DNA from: Lactobacillus rodentium
GTDB taxonomy: Bacteria; Bacillota; Bacilli; Lactobacillales; Lactobacillaceae
Length of the DNA stretch: 38,920 nt
Reading direction: 5' to 3'
Assembly: GCF_003423665.1 (NCBI RefSeq)
Contig: NZ_BFBY01000011.1
Span: 4,848 to 43,767 of the forward strand
The notes beneath the pieces are model-generated. The model was given only the letters and a program-made list of their open reading frames with translations, was not told the DNA's origin and did not search any database. Position numbers and translations under genes: made by a program. Each line of letters opens with the position of its first letter. Position 1 is the stretch's first letter. Below are positions 16,731 to 25,385 of the stretch, in pieces.

Positions 16731-16800
16731 TGATAAGCGCTTGACATATTTTTTGAATACGCTATCATAGTGCTTGTAATAAAGAATTAAGCGTTTACAT
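16731..16800 (+). promoter_or_regulatory. scrA promoter with LacI-type operator sites
   Basis: TTGACA (16741-16746), 16-base spacer, TATCAT (16763-16768). TGATAAGCGCTTGACA (16731-16746), centred on AAGCGCTT, overlaps the -35. TTAAGCGTTTACAT (16787-16800) after the start site is the reverse of the cre-like site near scrB. Both fit ScrR and/or CcpA control of scrA. Confidence 0.7.
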
Positions 16801-16829
16801 ATAAAAATAATTATATAAGGAGGACAAGC

Positions 16830-18779
16830 ATGGACCATAAAAAGGTTGCACAAGTTGTAATTGAAGCAGTGGGAAAAGATAATTTAGTGGCTGCTGCTCA
16901 CTGTGCTACACGTTTGCGTTTGGTATTGAAAGATGATGAAAAAGTAAATACTAAGCTCCTTGATAGTGATCCTGATGTTAAAGGTACTTTTAAGACAAAT
17001 GGACAGTATCAAATTATTATTGGACCCGGGGATGTTAATAATGTTTATGATGAATTAATTAAAATGACTGGGCTCCAAGAATTATCAACTGATGATTTGA
17101 AGAAAGTTTCAGAAAAGAATAAAAAGACTAATCCGATAATGGCCTTCATTAAACTATTATCAGATATCTTTGTACCAATTATTCCAGCTTTAGTTGCCGG
17201 TGGTTTATTGATGGCCTTGAATAACTTCCTAACTTCACCAGGATTATTCGGACCTAAAGCTTTAACTAAGATGTATCCAGTAATTGCTGGACCATCACAA
17301 ATTATTCAAGTAATGTCAGCTGCACCATTTATTTTTATGCCGATTCTAGTAGGTATTTCTGCTGCTAAGAGGTTCGGAGCTAACCGCTTCTTGGGTGCAA
17401 CTATTGGTATGATTATGACAACGCCTGATTTAGGTGGAGCTGATAAATATTGGGATATTTTTGGCTTGCATGTAGCCCAAACTAGCTATGTTTACCAAGT
17501 TATTCCAGTTTTAGTTGCTGTTTGGGTATTGGCATTCTTAGAAAAGAGATTCCACAAGTGGTTACCATCAGCATTTGATTTCACTTTTACACCACTTCTT
17601 TCTGTCTTTATTACTGGTTTTTTAACTTTCCTAATTATTGGACCAGTATTTAAAGGCGTTTCAGATGCGATTACTAATGCGATTGTCTGGTTATACAACA
17701 CTACTGGTGCCTTTGGAATGGGTGTCTTTGGTTTGACTTATTCAGCCATTGTTACTACTGGATTGCACCAAAGTTTCCCGGCTGTAGAAACACAATTAAT
17801 TGCCGCCTATGCCCAAGGCAAAGGAGCTGGTGACTTTATCTTCGTTACTGCATGTATGGCCAATATTGCACAAGGTGCTGCAACCTTTGCAATTTACTTC
17901 TTAACTAAAGACAAAAAGGTTAAGGGATTGGCTTCATCATCAGGTGTTTCAGCCTTACTAGGAATTACTGAACCAGCCTTATTCGGTGTTAACTTGAAGT
18001 ACAAGTTCCCATTCTTCTGTGCCTTAATTGGTTCAGGGATAGCTGCTGCTTTTGCCGGCTTTATGCATGTTACCGCTGCTTCATTAGGTTCTGGTGGCCT
18101 TCTTGGCTTCTTATCAATTGTGCCTAAGACTATTCCAATGTGGGCTGTATCAGCTTTAATTAGTTTTGCAGTTACCTTTATCTTAACTTATGTTTATGGT
18201 AAAGCTCACTTTAAAGAAGAAGTGGTTCCAGAATCTGCTACAGTTGAATCAGCTGGTGATGCAGTTGCTAAGCAAGAAAAGGCAGAAAAACAAATTGCCC
18301 AGGATGAAAAATTACATGATGAAATTATTGCTGCACCAGTTTCTGGTGAGGCAGAATCATTAAAGGATGTAAATGATCCAGTATTTTCAACTGAAGCGAT
18401 GGGTCGTGGTGCTGCTATTGTACCGGACGCAACTGATGGCACAATTTATGCTCCGGTCAGCGGGACAATTAGTGTTGCCTATGAAACTAAACATGCCTAC
18501 GGAATTCAATCTGACAAAGGTGCCGAAGTATTGATTCATGTTGGTATTGATACAGTTAACCTTAAGGGTAAACACTTCACCAGTGAGGTTAAACAAGGTG
18601 ACCATGTTGAAAAGGGACAAAAGCTTGGAACTGCTGATATTAACGCAATTGTTTCTGAAGGGTATGACCCCACAGTAATGGTTGTTGTTACAAATACGCC
18701 AAATTATGCTAATGTTCAAAGAGTAGATGGCGAGAACAAGCAACATGGTGATGATTTGATTGCTACAACTAAACGTTAA
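16830..18779 (+). CDS. scrA: Sucrose-specific PTS transporter, EIIBCA
   Basis: 649 residues that import sucrose and phosphorylate it. EIIB at about 1-85 with the phosphocysteine C25 in HCATRLR; EIIC membrane domain at about 105-460 ([18 protein letters not shown] is the typical substrate loop); EIIA of the glucose type at about 500-645, with H555 (TKHAYG) and the phosphohistidine H570 (LIHVGID). A charged linker (465-505) joins C and A. Ribosome site AGGAGG is optimal. Together with scrB it forms a complete sucrose uptake and cleavage route. Confidence 0.95.
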   Translation: MDHKKVAQVVIEAVGKDNLVAAAHCATRLRLVLKDDEKVNTKLLDSDPDVKGTFKTNGQYQIIIGPGDVNNVYDELIKMTGLQELSTDDLKKVSEKNKKTNPIMAFIKLLSDIFVPIIPALVAGGLLMALNNFLTSPGLFGPKALTKMYPVIAGPSQIIQVMSAAPFIFMPILVGISAAKRFGANRFLGATIGMIMTTPDLGGADKYWDIFGLHVAQTSYVYQVIPVLVAVWVLAFLEKRFHKWLPSAFDFTFTPLLSVFITGFLTFLIIGPVFKGVSDAITNAIVWLYNTTGAFGMGVFGLTYSAIVTTGLHQSFPAVETQLIAAYAQGKGAGDFIFVTACMANIAQGAATFAIYFLTKDKKVKGLASSSGVSALLGITEPALFGVNLKYKFPFFCALIGSGIAAAFAGFMHVTAASLGSGGLLGFLSIVPKTIPMWAVSALISFAVTFILTYVYGKAHFKEEVVPESATVESAGDAVAKQEKAEKQIAQDEKLHDEIIAAPVSGEAESLKDVNDPVFSTEAMGRGAAIVPDATDGTIYAPVSGTISVAYETKHAYGIQSDKGAEVLIHVGIDTVNLKGKHFTSEVKQGDHVEKGQKLGTADINAIVSEGYDPTVMVVVTNTPNYANVQRVDGENKQHGDDLIATTKR

Positions 18780-18785
18780 TCGGCA

Positions 18786-18815
18786 AAGGACTCGCTTAAG
18801 CGGGTCTTTTATTTT
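18786..18815 (+). terminator. Terminator of scrA
   Basis: GACTCGC (18789-18795), loop TTAA, GCGGGTC (18800-18806) with one G-U pair, followed by TTTTATTTT. Confidence 0.75.
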
Positions 18816-18901
18816 AAATCAATCTATTATTAATTTTTAAATTTTCTGATAAGTGCACTAGAATAAAAAGAGAAAGTTATAAAAATTAAGGAAGCATCCT
18901 T

Positions 18902-20473
18902 GTGGAAAAGCATTTATTTAATCATACTAATGGAAAATCACTTTCAGAAGTTAATAATAGTATCGAAGTTCCTAAAAGAGCAGGCTTTTGGAAATTACTC
19001 TGGGCCTATACCGGTCCTGGCGCTCTGGTAGCGGTAGGTTATATGGATCCAGGAAATTGGGCTACTTCAATTACTGGTGGGCAAAGTTTTCATTATGAGT
19101 TAATGTCAACGATCCTAATTTCTAGTTTGATGGCAATGTTATTGCAATATATGGCTGCAAAATTAGGGATTGTCACACAAACGGACTTAGCACAAGCAAT
19201 TAGAATGAGAACAGGCCGGCCGTTAGGAATTGTACTGTGGATCATTACAGAACTAGCAATAATGGCTACAGATATAGCTGAAGTGATTGGCGCTGCTATT
19301 GCTTTGAATTTACTTTTTAATATTCCGATGGTTCCAGCAGTAGTAATTACTGTTTTTGATGTCTTGGTTTTATTATTATTAACTAAAGTAGGATTTAGAA
19401 AAATTGAGGCAATTGTATCCTGTTTGATTTTAGTGATTTTAATTGTTTTTGCCTATGAGGTGGCACTGGCTCGAGTCAATTGGCAGCAGGCTTTTGTAGG
19501 TCTACTCCCTACAAGTAAAATTATTCAAAGAAGTCCAGTAATTGGTGGAATTTCTCCTTTAACTGGAAGCTTAGGAATTATTGGTGCTACTGTTATGCCC
19601 CATAATTTATATTTACATTCTGCTATCTCACAAACTAGAAAGACTAATCACAATGATTTGAATGCAATTCGACAAACAGTAAAATTTACAACGATTGATT
19701 CTAATATTCAATTAACTTTAGCCTTCATTGTAAATGCCTTATTATTAATAATGGGTGCGGCAGTATTCAAGGTAGGCGCAGTAAAAGATTCGTCATTCTT
19801 CGGGCTTTATCATGCCTTGAATAATACTCAGATGTTAACCAATCCAATCTTAGCAGGTGTGGCTAGATCAGGAATATTATCAACTTTATTTGCAGTTGCG
19901 CTCTTAGCATCTGGTCAGAATTCAACCATCACTGGTACTTTAACTGGACAAGTAATCATGGAAGGCTATATTCACTTAAAGATGCCACTGTGGGCACGCC
20001 GGTTACTTACGCGTGGTTTGTCAGTTATTCCGGTGCTTTTATGTGTTGCCTTTACTGTTAATGGTAGTGTAGCGCAGCAACATTTTGCTTTGAATATGTT
20101 GATGGAACATTCACAAGTGTTTTTAGCCTTTGCTTTACCATTTTCGGTTTTACCTTTATTAATAATGACTAATAATAAAGCAGAAATGGGAGAATTTAAA
20201 AATAAACCTATTTGGCAAATTTTAGGTTGGGGAAGTGCTTTGATTTTAACTTTTCTCAATCTTTATAATTTACCGGCTACTTTTGTATCATTTAATTTTA
20301 TGCCAGTGGCAATTGCTAAATTAATTGCTTACATAGTGATTGCTTTAATTAGTTTTTTATTATTATGGACATGTATTGAAATTTATCTAGGTGATCGTAA
20401 AATAAAACTTAATCATACTGGTTTTGAAGCTAAAGAAGAACAAATAATTAAAAATGAGGAAAAAGAGGGATAA
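18902..20473 (+). CDS. mntH: Nramp-family manganese transporter
   Basis: 523 residues, a proton-coupled Mn2+ (and Fe2+) importer, important in lactobacilli that use manganese against oxygen stress. Metal-site motifs are present: MDPGNW near residue 45 in the first helix and [11 protein letters not shown] near 232 in helix 6. About 11 membrane helices. Start is GTG at 18902, nine bases after AAGGA. The stop is two bases before the next gene, and the GAGGG ribosome site of that gene lies in the end of mntH, so the three genes to 21661 are likely one operon. No MntR-type operator could be assigned. Confidence 0.93.
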   Translation: MEKHLFNHTNGKSLSEVNNSIEVPKRAGFWKLLWAYTGPGALVAVGYMDPGNWATSITGGQSFHYELMSTILISSLMAMLLQYMAAKLGIVTQTDLAQAIRMRTGRPLGIVLWIITELAIMATDIAEVIGAAIALNLLFNIPMVPAVVITVFDVLVLLLLTKVGFRKIEAIVSCLILVILIVFAYEVALARVNWQQAFVGLLPTSKIIQRSPVIGGISPLTGSLGIIGATVMPHNLYLHSAISQTRKTNHNDLNAIRQTVKFTTIDSNIQLTLAFIVNALLLIMGAAVFKVGAVKDSSFFGLYHALNNTQMLTNPILAGVARSGILSTLFAVALLASGQNSTITGTLTGQVIMEGYIHLKMPLWARRLLTRGLSVIPVLLCVAFTVNGSVAQQHFALNMLMEHSQVFLAFALPFSVLPLLIMTNNKAEMGEFKNKPIWQILGWGSALILTFLNLYNLPATFVSFNFMPVAIAKLIAYIVIALISFLLLWTCIEIYLGDRKIKLNHTGFEAKEEQIIKNEEKEG

Positions 20474-20475
20474 AG

Positions 20476-21108
20476 ATGGTAGAAAAGATTTGGTATCAAG
20501 GTTCAATTGATGATGGACTTACACTTAATGATGTGAAAGAGTTAGGAGTAGATGGTATATATCTTACTCATAATTTAAAAAATCAAGATGAAATAGGTAA
20601 GCAAGCTAGGAAGCTGGGATTAGAGGTTAGAGATGAAGATGAATTGCCTTTTAATCAGGAACTAACCCAAGTTGTATTAACTGAGTTGACTAACCCTGCT
20701 ATTCCAGATGTAGGTTTTCCTGAAAAAATTCACAAATTACTAAATACTGATGAAGTAAATGGGTTATTAAATCCTAGTGAAGAAGATCAATTATTACAAA
20801 TGCAGGCACTTGCCTTGATGGCTCTTTTACCAGGTCAATTAGTGATTCCAGCTAATTTGATAAATGAAAAAGATTCACAGAATTGGCGTCAAATTCAAAA
20901 ATTAATTACATTAAGAAAAGCGCAAAATAATCTTCCAAGTAGAATTAATATTACTGAAAATAATTTAATTGAACTGCAAAAAGATAAACTAACAGGTTAC
21001 TTTAATACGAGTTCGGCTGCACTTGGCTTTAATTCAGTAAGTAGCTGGATTCAAAATTATTTAGTAGGTCAACTTTTACCTAAAGGTGTAGTTATTAGGG
21101 AAAATTAA
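20476..21108 (+). CDS. 210-residue protein, likely remnant of a GH13 alpha-glucosidase-like fold
   Basis: No confident family. The first ~55 residues ([28 protein letters not shown], then a helix [14 protein letters not shown]) resemble the first strands of GH13 amylase/alpha-glucosidase barrels. The part from about 112 ([19 protein letters not shown], then [13 protein letters not shown]) resembles the end of the GH13 barrel and the Leu-Ile-x-Leu-Arg-Lys helix. The middle, with the catalytic Asp and Glu residues, is missing: 210 residues against more than 500. It is intact as an ORF with a good ribosome site and sits in the mntH operon, so a non-enzymatic role is possible. The relationship is my reading of motifs, not a search result. 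Confidence 0.55.
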   Translation: MVEKIWYQGSIDDGLTLNDVKELGVDGIYLTHNLKNQDEIGKQARKLGLEVRDEDELPFNQELTQVVLTELTNPAIPDVGFPEKIHKLLNTDEVNGLLNPSEEDQLLQMQALALMALLPGQLVIPANLINEKDSQNWRQIQKLITLRKAQNNLPSRINITENNLIELQKDKLTGYFNTSSAALGFNSVSSWIQNYLVGQLLPKGVVIREN

Positions 21109-21109
21109 G

Positions 21110-21661
21110 ATGTTAGAAATAATTCAAGCAGATATTACTAAGATTAAGGCTGATGCGATCGTCAATGCGGCAAATAAATCATTGCTGGGTGGCGGTGGTG
21201 TAGATGGTGCAATCCATGCCGCAGCTGGACCGAATTTACTTGAAGAGTGTCGTCAACTTCATGGTTGTGAGACTGGGGAAGCAAAAATAACTAAGGGTTA
21301 CAACTTACCAGCAAATTATATTATCCATACTGTAGGCCCAATATATCGGTTTCACAATAAGGAGGAAAATGCTAAGTTACTAGCAAATTGTTACCGTAAT
21401 AGTTTGGATTTAGCACGGAAATTTAGCCTTAAGAGCATTGCTTTTTCCTGTATTTCAACAGGAGTTTACGGCTATCCTAAACAGCTCGCTGCTGAAATTG
21501 CGGTAAAAACGGTACGCGATTGGCTAAAAAATAATCGTTATCAGATAAAAGTTATTTTTTGTGTTTTTGATAAGGATAATAAAGAAATTTATCAAAGTTT
21601 AATTCAAAGTAAAAAGCTCTCGTTTAAGAGAGCTTTTTACTTTGAATTAGTGATTATTTAA
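21110..21661 (+). CDS. Macrodomain protein (O-acetyl-ADP-ribose deacetylase type)
   Basis: 183 residues. Macro domain at about 1-160 with the ADP-ribose-binding segments [23 protein letters not shown] (residues 19-41) and [12 protein letters not shown] near 110-121; the family removes ADP-ribose or acetyl groups from ADP-ribose adducts. One base after the preceding gene. The last ~17 codons are odd: they run through the stem of the transcription terminator at 21600-21649 and then overlap the convergent gene by eight bases, so an earlier stop may have been lost. The tail [16 protein letters not shown] is therefore probably not part of the fold. Confidence 0.9.
   Translation: MLEIIQADITKIKADAIVNAANKSLLGGGGVDGAIHAAAGPNLLEECRQLHGCETGEAKITKGYNLPANYIIHTVGPIYRFHNKEENAKLLANCYRNSLDLARKFSLKSIAFSCISTGVYGYPKQLAAEIAVKTVRDWLKNNRYQIKVIFCVFDKDNKEIYQSLIQSKKLSFKRAFYFELVII
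21600..21649. terminator. Long bidirectional terminator inside the macrodomain gene
   Basis: Perfect 22-bp inverted repeat, arms 21600-21621 and 21628-21649, loop GTTTAA, with A5/T5 runs inside the stem beside GCTCTC/GAGAGC. It acts at the end of the mntH operon and on the opposite gene. Confidence 0.85.
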
Positions 21662-22337
21662 TTTGGTCAAAGAAGGTAGTAAAAATTTTTTCTTGATTAG
21701 GATCATTGTTTAAGAGGTCTGGACGCCACTGAATTCCTTGCATCAAATTATCATTAGAGGCAATAGCCTCGATAATACCATCGGGTGCACTAGCAACAAT
21801 ATTAAAGTTATCGGCTATATTTTTGATTGCTTGATGGTGATAACTATTTACATAGGGATGATTACCAATAATTTGAGCCAGTCTGCTTTCAGGGGTGATA
21901 TTAACATGGTGAGCAGGTTGAGATAAAGGACTGGCTTGTAAATGCTGGATACCAGCTCCAGAATTTTGACCATAAATATCTTGAAAAAGAGATCCACCAA
22001 AAGCCACATTTAATATTTGCATCCCACGCCCAATGCCTAAAATTGGTAAATTTGCTTCGTGACTTGCTTTAATTAAATTTATTTCATATTGGTCACGGTG
22101 GGGATCAGTAGTTTTTAATTCAGGCAATGGTTCTTCATTATAAAATACAGGAGTAATATCATCACCATCAGTTAAGATTAAGGCATCAAAATCCGCTTGT
22201 GGTTCAGGCATAGTTTTTAAACTAACTGGTGCCAGCACAATGGGTAAAAATCCATTCTTTGCTACTGTGTCAATTATTGCACGATCGATTGTTAGTTTAT
22301 CGTTTTTGATACCAGCTGTTAAAGCAATTTTTTTCAT
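21654..22337 (-). CDS. Class-I glutamine-amidotransferase-like protein (PuuD/peptidase C26 family), catalytic residues replaced
   Basis: 227 residues aligned by eye with gamma-glutamyl-GABA hydrolases: start [13 protein letters not shown], central [33 protein letters not shown], and the C-terminal DGIIEAI. The nucleophile motif GICRGMQ reads GIGRGMQ (G103 for Cys), and the end motif QWHPE reads QWRPD (R205 for His, D207 for Glu). The GGxD oxyanion segment is also altered (LTDGDD). It therefore cannot use the family's Cys-His-Glu chemistry, yet the ORF is complete with AAAGGAG before the ATG. Probably a binding or regulatory pseudoenzyme. Confidence 0.85.
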   Translation of the reverse strand: MKKIALTAGIKNDKLTIDRAIIDTVAKNGFLPIVLAPVSLKTMPEPQADFDALILTDGDDITPVFYNEEPLPELKTTDPHRDQYEINLIKASHEANLPILGIGRGMQILNVAFGGSLFQDIYGQNSGAGIQHLQASPLSQPAHHVNITPESRLAQIIGNHPYVNSYHHQAIKNIADNFNIVASAPDGIIEAIASNDNLMQGIQWRPDLLNNDPNQEKIFTTFFDQIK

Positions 22338-22447
22338 TAAATCAGCTCTCCTTTATATTCAATTAACCTGATAAACGCTGCCATAATTCTAGCATATCTT
22401 TTTATAAGCATGGAACTTTAAAGATAGTTTAAATTATGACAAATTAA

Positions 22448-22476
22448 TTTACGTATCCGCTAAATTTGAGGATAAT
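22448..22476 (+). promoter_or_regulatory. Promoter of the six-helix membrane protein gene
   Basis: TTTACG (22448-22453), 17-base spacer, GATAAT (22471-22476). Confidence 0.45.
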
Positions 22477-22518
22477 ATGCTAGCATTGAAGGAGAATAAT
22501 AAGTAGGAGATGATAATT

Positions 22519-23421
22519 GTGCATAATTTCAATTCTGCTCCAAAAAAGACTCAACCAGAAAGAGCAAAAGATAAAAATACAAAATTAACCAGAGAACAAT
22601 ATCGCAAGCGGGTTGAAAAAGATAGTAAAACTAACATTTGGGATTTAGCTTTAGATCGTCCTTATATATCTGTTGGTGTTATCGTCTTGGGTCTTCTTTT
22701 TATTATGACAAAATGGTGGTTAGGAGTAGTGATTCTACTTTTAGTTGCTATTGCTGGAATTGGTATAATTTCTTATAGTAAAACCCCATCCAAAACTTTA
22801 AGTTTAGAGTTTAGACTAGGAGGTTCACGAAAGTTAAATGCTTTAAAAGCGCTCCAATTTGGTGCAGCCATGGTAATGTTTTTATCTACTTATATGCGCC
22901 AAGTAGTGGTGATTAATTTTCAAAGTGCCGGTGCTCAAGATAGCTTAAAGATCATTCAAGGTGCAGCAGCTCAGACAAATAATGCTTATGCTACACAAGG
23001 AGCTAATGCCTTAGGAGTTTTGGATAATTTAATGAATGGCTCACTCTGGGGAACTTATCGTTATGCGACTAATAGTGCACAATTTATGAATGATCCAAAC
23101 GGTAAATGGATTATGATTTGGACTTTTTTATTAATGCTCGCTCCAGCATTTTGCGTAATAGGGCAATTCTTTAGAGAGCCCTATTCAAGACGAACTATGT
23201 TAGTTTCTTCAGGGATTGCAATGGTTTTATTCATTTTAACTCCCTTATTAATTACTCGTTGGGGCAATCTTTATGGCCAAAATCATCAAATGAATCAAGT
23301 CCAGGTTCAGCAAATGTTTAGTATGGGTTATATGGCATACCCAGCAATTTTATGTGCAATTATAGTTTTTGTGATCTCCGTATATCGAAGTCTTAAAAAA
23401 GATAATTTTAATCATGATTAA
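22519..23421 (+). CDS. Membrane protein of unknown function, six predicted helices
   Basis: 300 residues. A charged N-terminus rich in Lys, Arg and Glu (1-40) is followed by two helices (about 51-88), a third (about 110-128), an outside-facing Ala/Asn/Gln-rich loop of about 65 residues with FQSAGAQDSLKIIQGAA, and three more helices (about 196-217, 225-247, 270-292). Start GTG at 22519 is chosen because AGGAG lies nine bases before it, whereas the ATG at 22510 directly abuts that site. Single gene with its own promoter and terminator. I do not recognise the family. Confidence 0.75.
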   Translation: MHNFNSAPKKTQPERAKDKNTKLTREQYRKRVEKDSKTNIWDLALDRPYISVGVIVLGLLFIMTKWWLGVVILLLVAIAGIGIISYSKTPSKTLSLEFRLGGSRKLNALKALQFGAAMVMFLSTYMRQVVVINFQSAGAQDSLKIIQGAAAQTNNAYATQGANALGVLDNLMNGSLWGTYRYATNSAQFMNDPNGKWIMIWTFLLMLAPAFCVIGQFFREPYSRRTMLVSSGIAMVLFILTPLLITRWGNLYGQNHQMNQVQVQQMFSMGYMAYPAILCAIIVFVISVYRSLKKDNFNHD

Positions 23422-23464
23422 GCATTGATATATTAGGGTTATTCTTATACAATCTTGAATATGG

Positions 23465-23493
23465 AAATGCTGCTTGACTAAGCAGCATTTTTT
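23465..23493 (+). terminator. Terminator of the membrane protein gene
   Basis: AAATGCTGCTT (23465-23475) pairs with AAGCAGCATTT (23480-23490), followed by T3 more. Confidence 0.85.
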
Positions 23494-23497
23494 GTTA

Positions 23498-23583
23498 ATA
23501 AAAAACCCTTTCAGAACGAACTGAAAGGGTAAAGTTAAGGAAAGCTACAAAAATTTTATGAAAGCGTTTCAATCACTTTCTAT
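23498..23583 (-). ncRNA. Candidate small RNA on the minus strand
   Basis: A near-consensus minus-strand promoter (next entry) would start transcription near 23582. About 52 bases on, a perfect hairpin ACCCTTTCAG (23530-23521 on minus) / CTGAAAGGGT (23514-23505), loop TTCGTT, is followed by six T. This gives an RNA of ~80 nt with no gene of its own. A cre/LacI-like palindrome TGAAA-CGC-TTTCA (23571-23559) lies just after the start. A 25-codon TTG ORF (MKRFHKIFVAFL...) with a poor ribosome site lies inside it, so a small peptide cannot be excluded. Confidence 0.5.
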
Positions 23584-23588
23584 ATTAT

Positions 23589-23616
23589 ATTTTAACCCAT
23601 CATAGCTTGTTGTCAA
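23589..23616 (-). promoter_or_regulatory. Strong minus-strand promoter with no annotated gene
   Basis: On the minus strand TTGACA (23616-23611), 16-base spacer, TAAAAT (23594-23589), preceded by an A/T-rich stretch. It points away from the DUF4931 gene into the stretch that ends in a terminator at 23505. Confidence 0.6.
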
Positions 23617-23643
23617 TTTTAAAGTTTGAAAGGAGAGATTGGA

Positions 23644-24435
23644 ATGAAAAATGATCCATTAGTTTTCAAGTTGGCTACCGCCAAAAATAAGCCTTCCAGT
23701 TTTAGAAAAGATAAAGATTCCACCTGTCCTTTTTGTGATGTTGCCAGTTTAAAAGATATTTATCTACAAGATGGTGATCTAATCTGGCTACACAATCGTT
23801 TTCCAACTTTAAAAGATACACTTCAAACTGTTTTAATTGAATCAGCTGATCATGATGGTGATATCAGTAACTACAGTATTGACCATAATCGAAAATTAAT
23901 TAAATTTGCTCTTAAATGTTTTGATAAAGTGGTTAAAAGTAATAAATATCAATCAGTTCTTTGGTATAAAAACTATGGTCCCTTATCTGGTGGCTCCTTG
24001 GTGCATCCGCATATGCAAATTGTTGGTTTAGAACATGAAAATGGTTATAAATATATCCAAGAGAACAATTTTACTGGTGTACCCGTATATGAAGATAAAT
24101 TAGTTGAAGTTAATTTCGCGCTTCATCCAATTCAGGGTTATCAAGAAATTAATGTCAATATTAAAAATCTTAAAGAAGAAAATGCTCTTAATGAATGGGC
24201 AGACTCAATTCAAAAGTCTATTCAATATACTTTGAGAGAAATGTATCAAGGACGTTGTACATCATATAATTTGTTTTTTTATCCTTATCAAAAAAATGAT
24301 AAGCACCAAATATGTGCTAAAATAATCCCACGATTTAATGCTCCACCTTATTTTGTAGGATACAAATTATCGCAACGAAATGATAAAATGACTTTAGAGA
24401 CAGAAGCAAAGAGGTTGTTTAATCTTTTTTCTTAA
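23644..24435 (+). CDS. DUF4931 protein, HIT/galactose-1-phosphate uridylyltransferase-like
   Basis: 263 residues. A zinc-type CPFC (C28, C31) and a HIT active-site motif HPHMQ (H121, H123, Q125) are placed as in GalT-like enzymes, and GPLSGGSLVHPHMQ strongly recalls the GalT uridylylation site. Members of this group are usual in lactobacilli and have no proven reaction; nucleotidyl transfer or hydrolysis is likely. The start ATG at 23644 follows AAAGGAG by eight bases, six codons inside the longest frame. A cre/LacI-like palindrome (23559-23571) lies upstream and may regulate it. Confidence 0.82.
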   Translation: MKNDPLVFKLATAKNKPSSFRKDKDSTCPFCDVASLKDIYLQDGDLIWLHNRFPTLKDTLQTVLIESADHDGDISNYSIDHNRKLIKFALKCFDKVVKSNKYQSVLWYKNYGPLSGGSLVHPHMQIVGLEHENGYKYIQENNFTGVPVYEDKLVEVNFALHPIQGYQEINVNIKNLKEENALNEWADSIQKSIQYTLREMYQGRCTSYNLFFYPYQKNDKHQICAKIIPRFNAPPYFVGYKLSQRNDKMTLETEAKRLFNLFS

Positions 24436-24516
24436 TAAAATATCTAAAAATATAATATCAAGTGTTATAATATTATTAGATCAAAAATAGCTAAGTATAG
24501 TAAGGGATTGAAACCA

Positions 24517-25302
24517 ATGTTAAAAGATGAATTAGAAGCTTTAATTCCAGAAAAAGATGTAGATACTGGAATAATGTTATGTTATGGCGATGATATCCTT
24601 TTCAAGCATAATGCTGATAAGGCATTTTCGGCTGCTGGTTTTATTGATTTAGGAATTGCAGCTTATTTAGAAGATCAATGGAAACAAAATCCAGCAATTT
24701 TAGATGAAACTTTAGAAGTGACTGAACTATCTAGAGTTAGAGGTACAGGAATAATTAGTAAATTAAGTCAAAGTAAGTGGTCGATTCGCGATCTACTTTA
24801 CTTAATGATGGCAATTGGCGATAATGCGGCCAGTAATTTACTAATTGAAAGATTTGATATTTATGAAATTGATGAATGGTTGAAGAAGAACCAGCCAGGA
24901 ATGCGCTTAGGTAGAGAATTTATGCGTTATTCTCCAACAGGTCAGGATAATGAGGTAACTGCTGAAAGTGTAATGAAATTATTAGATCATTTTATGACTA
25001 GTAAGAATCCTTTTAGTGAAATTGTAAGATCTGGATTAGAAAATCATTCAACTTTGTTTAATTTATTGGCTTTAGAAAATACCGAACTACCTACTTTTAA
25101 CAAAATGAGTCAATTTTCTCATCTTATTCATGAAGCAAGTGCCTTAAGAACTCAAAAGGGTCCTTTAAGTGTGGTAGTTTTAACTGAATTTAAAAAGAAT
25201 AAAAGTGATGATATCAAATTTTTACAAAACTTTGGTAAAACCCTATATGCCAAAGTTTCAATGCCACAGTTACCAAAAACTGGATTAACAAAGCATAAAT
25301 AA
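24517..25302 (+). CDS. Class-A beta-lactamase-like protein with active-site residues replaced
   Basis: 261 residues aligned by motif order with serine beta-lactamase-like hydrolases. Where SxxK is expected (FSAAS..K) it reads FSAAGFID, so G41 replaces Ser and D44 replaces Lys. The SDN motif reads GDN (101-103) within MMAIGDNAASNLLI, and the KTG motif reads KMS (197-199). No signal peptide is seen, unlike secreted relatives, so it probably stays in the cytoplasm. It should not be an enzyme of this type. Start ATG at 24517 follows AAGGGA by nine bases; a TTG three codons earlier abuts the ribosome site. Confidence 0.75.
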   Translation: MLKDELEALIPEKDVDTGIMLCYGDDILFKHNADKAFSAAGFIDLGIAAYLEDQWKQNPAILDETLEVTELSRVRGTGIISKLSQSKWSIRDLLYLMMAIGDNAASNLLIERFDIYEIDEWLKKNQPGMRLGREFMRYSPTGQDNEVTAESVMKLLDHFMTSKNPFSEIVRSGLENHSTLFNLLALENTELPTFNKMSQFSHLIHEASALRTQKGPLSVVVLTEFKKNKSDDIKFLQNFGKTLYAKVSMPQLPKTGLTKHK

Positions 25303-25307
25303 ACTTT

Positions 25308-25341
25308 AAAAGACTGTTTTGAAAAGAAACAGTCTTTTTTT
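25308..25341 (+). terminator. Rho-independent terminator
   Basis: AAAAGACTGTTT (25308-25319) pairs with AAACAGTCTTTT (25327-25338), then more T. Confidence 0.9.
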
Positions 25342-25385
25342 GTATGATAATTAAAGTGAAGCATTAAGATTAAAATAGGAGAAAA

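Noticed and set aside
16668-16853. 61-codon minus-strand frame across the scrA promoter and start
   Set aside because: Overlaps the scr promoters, operators and start of scrA; no ribosome site, composition not protein-like.
18206-18746. Two minus-strand frames (78 and 119 codons) inside the scrA 3' part
   Set aside because: Antisense of the well-supported EIIA domain; Ser/Ile-rich shadow frames.
23505-23530. Hairpin taken at first as a second terminator of the plus-strand membrane protein gene
   Set aside because: On plus it has no T-run; the T-run lies on the minus strand, so it is read as the end of a minus-strand RNA.
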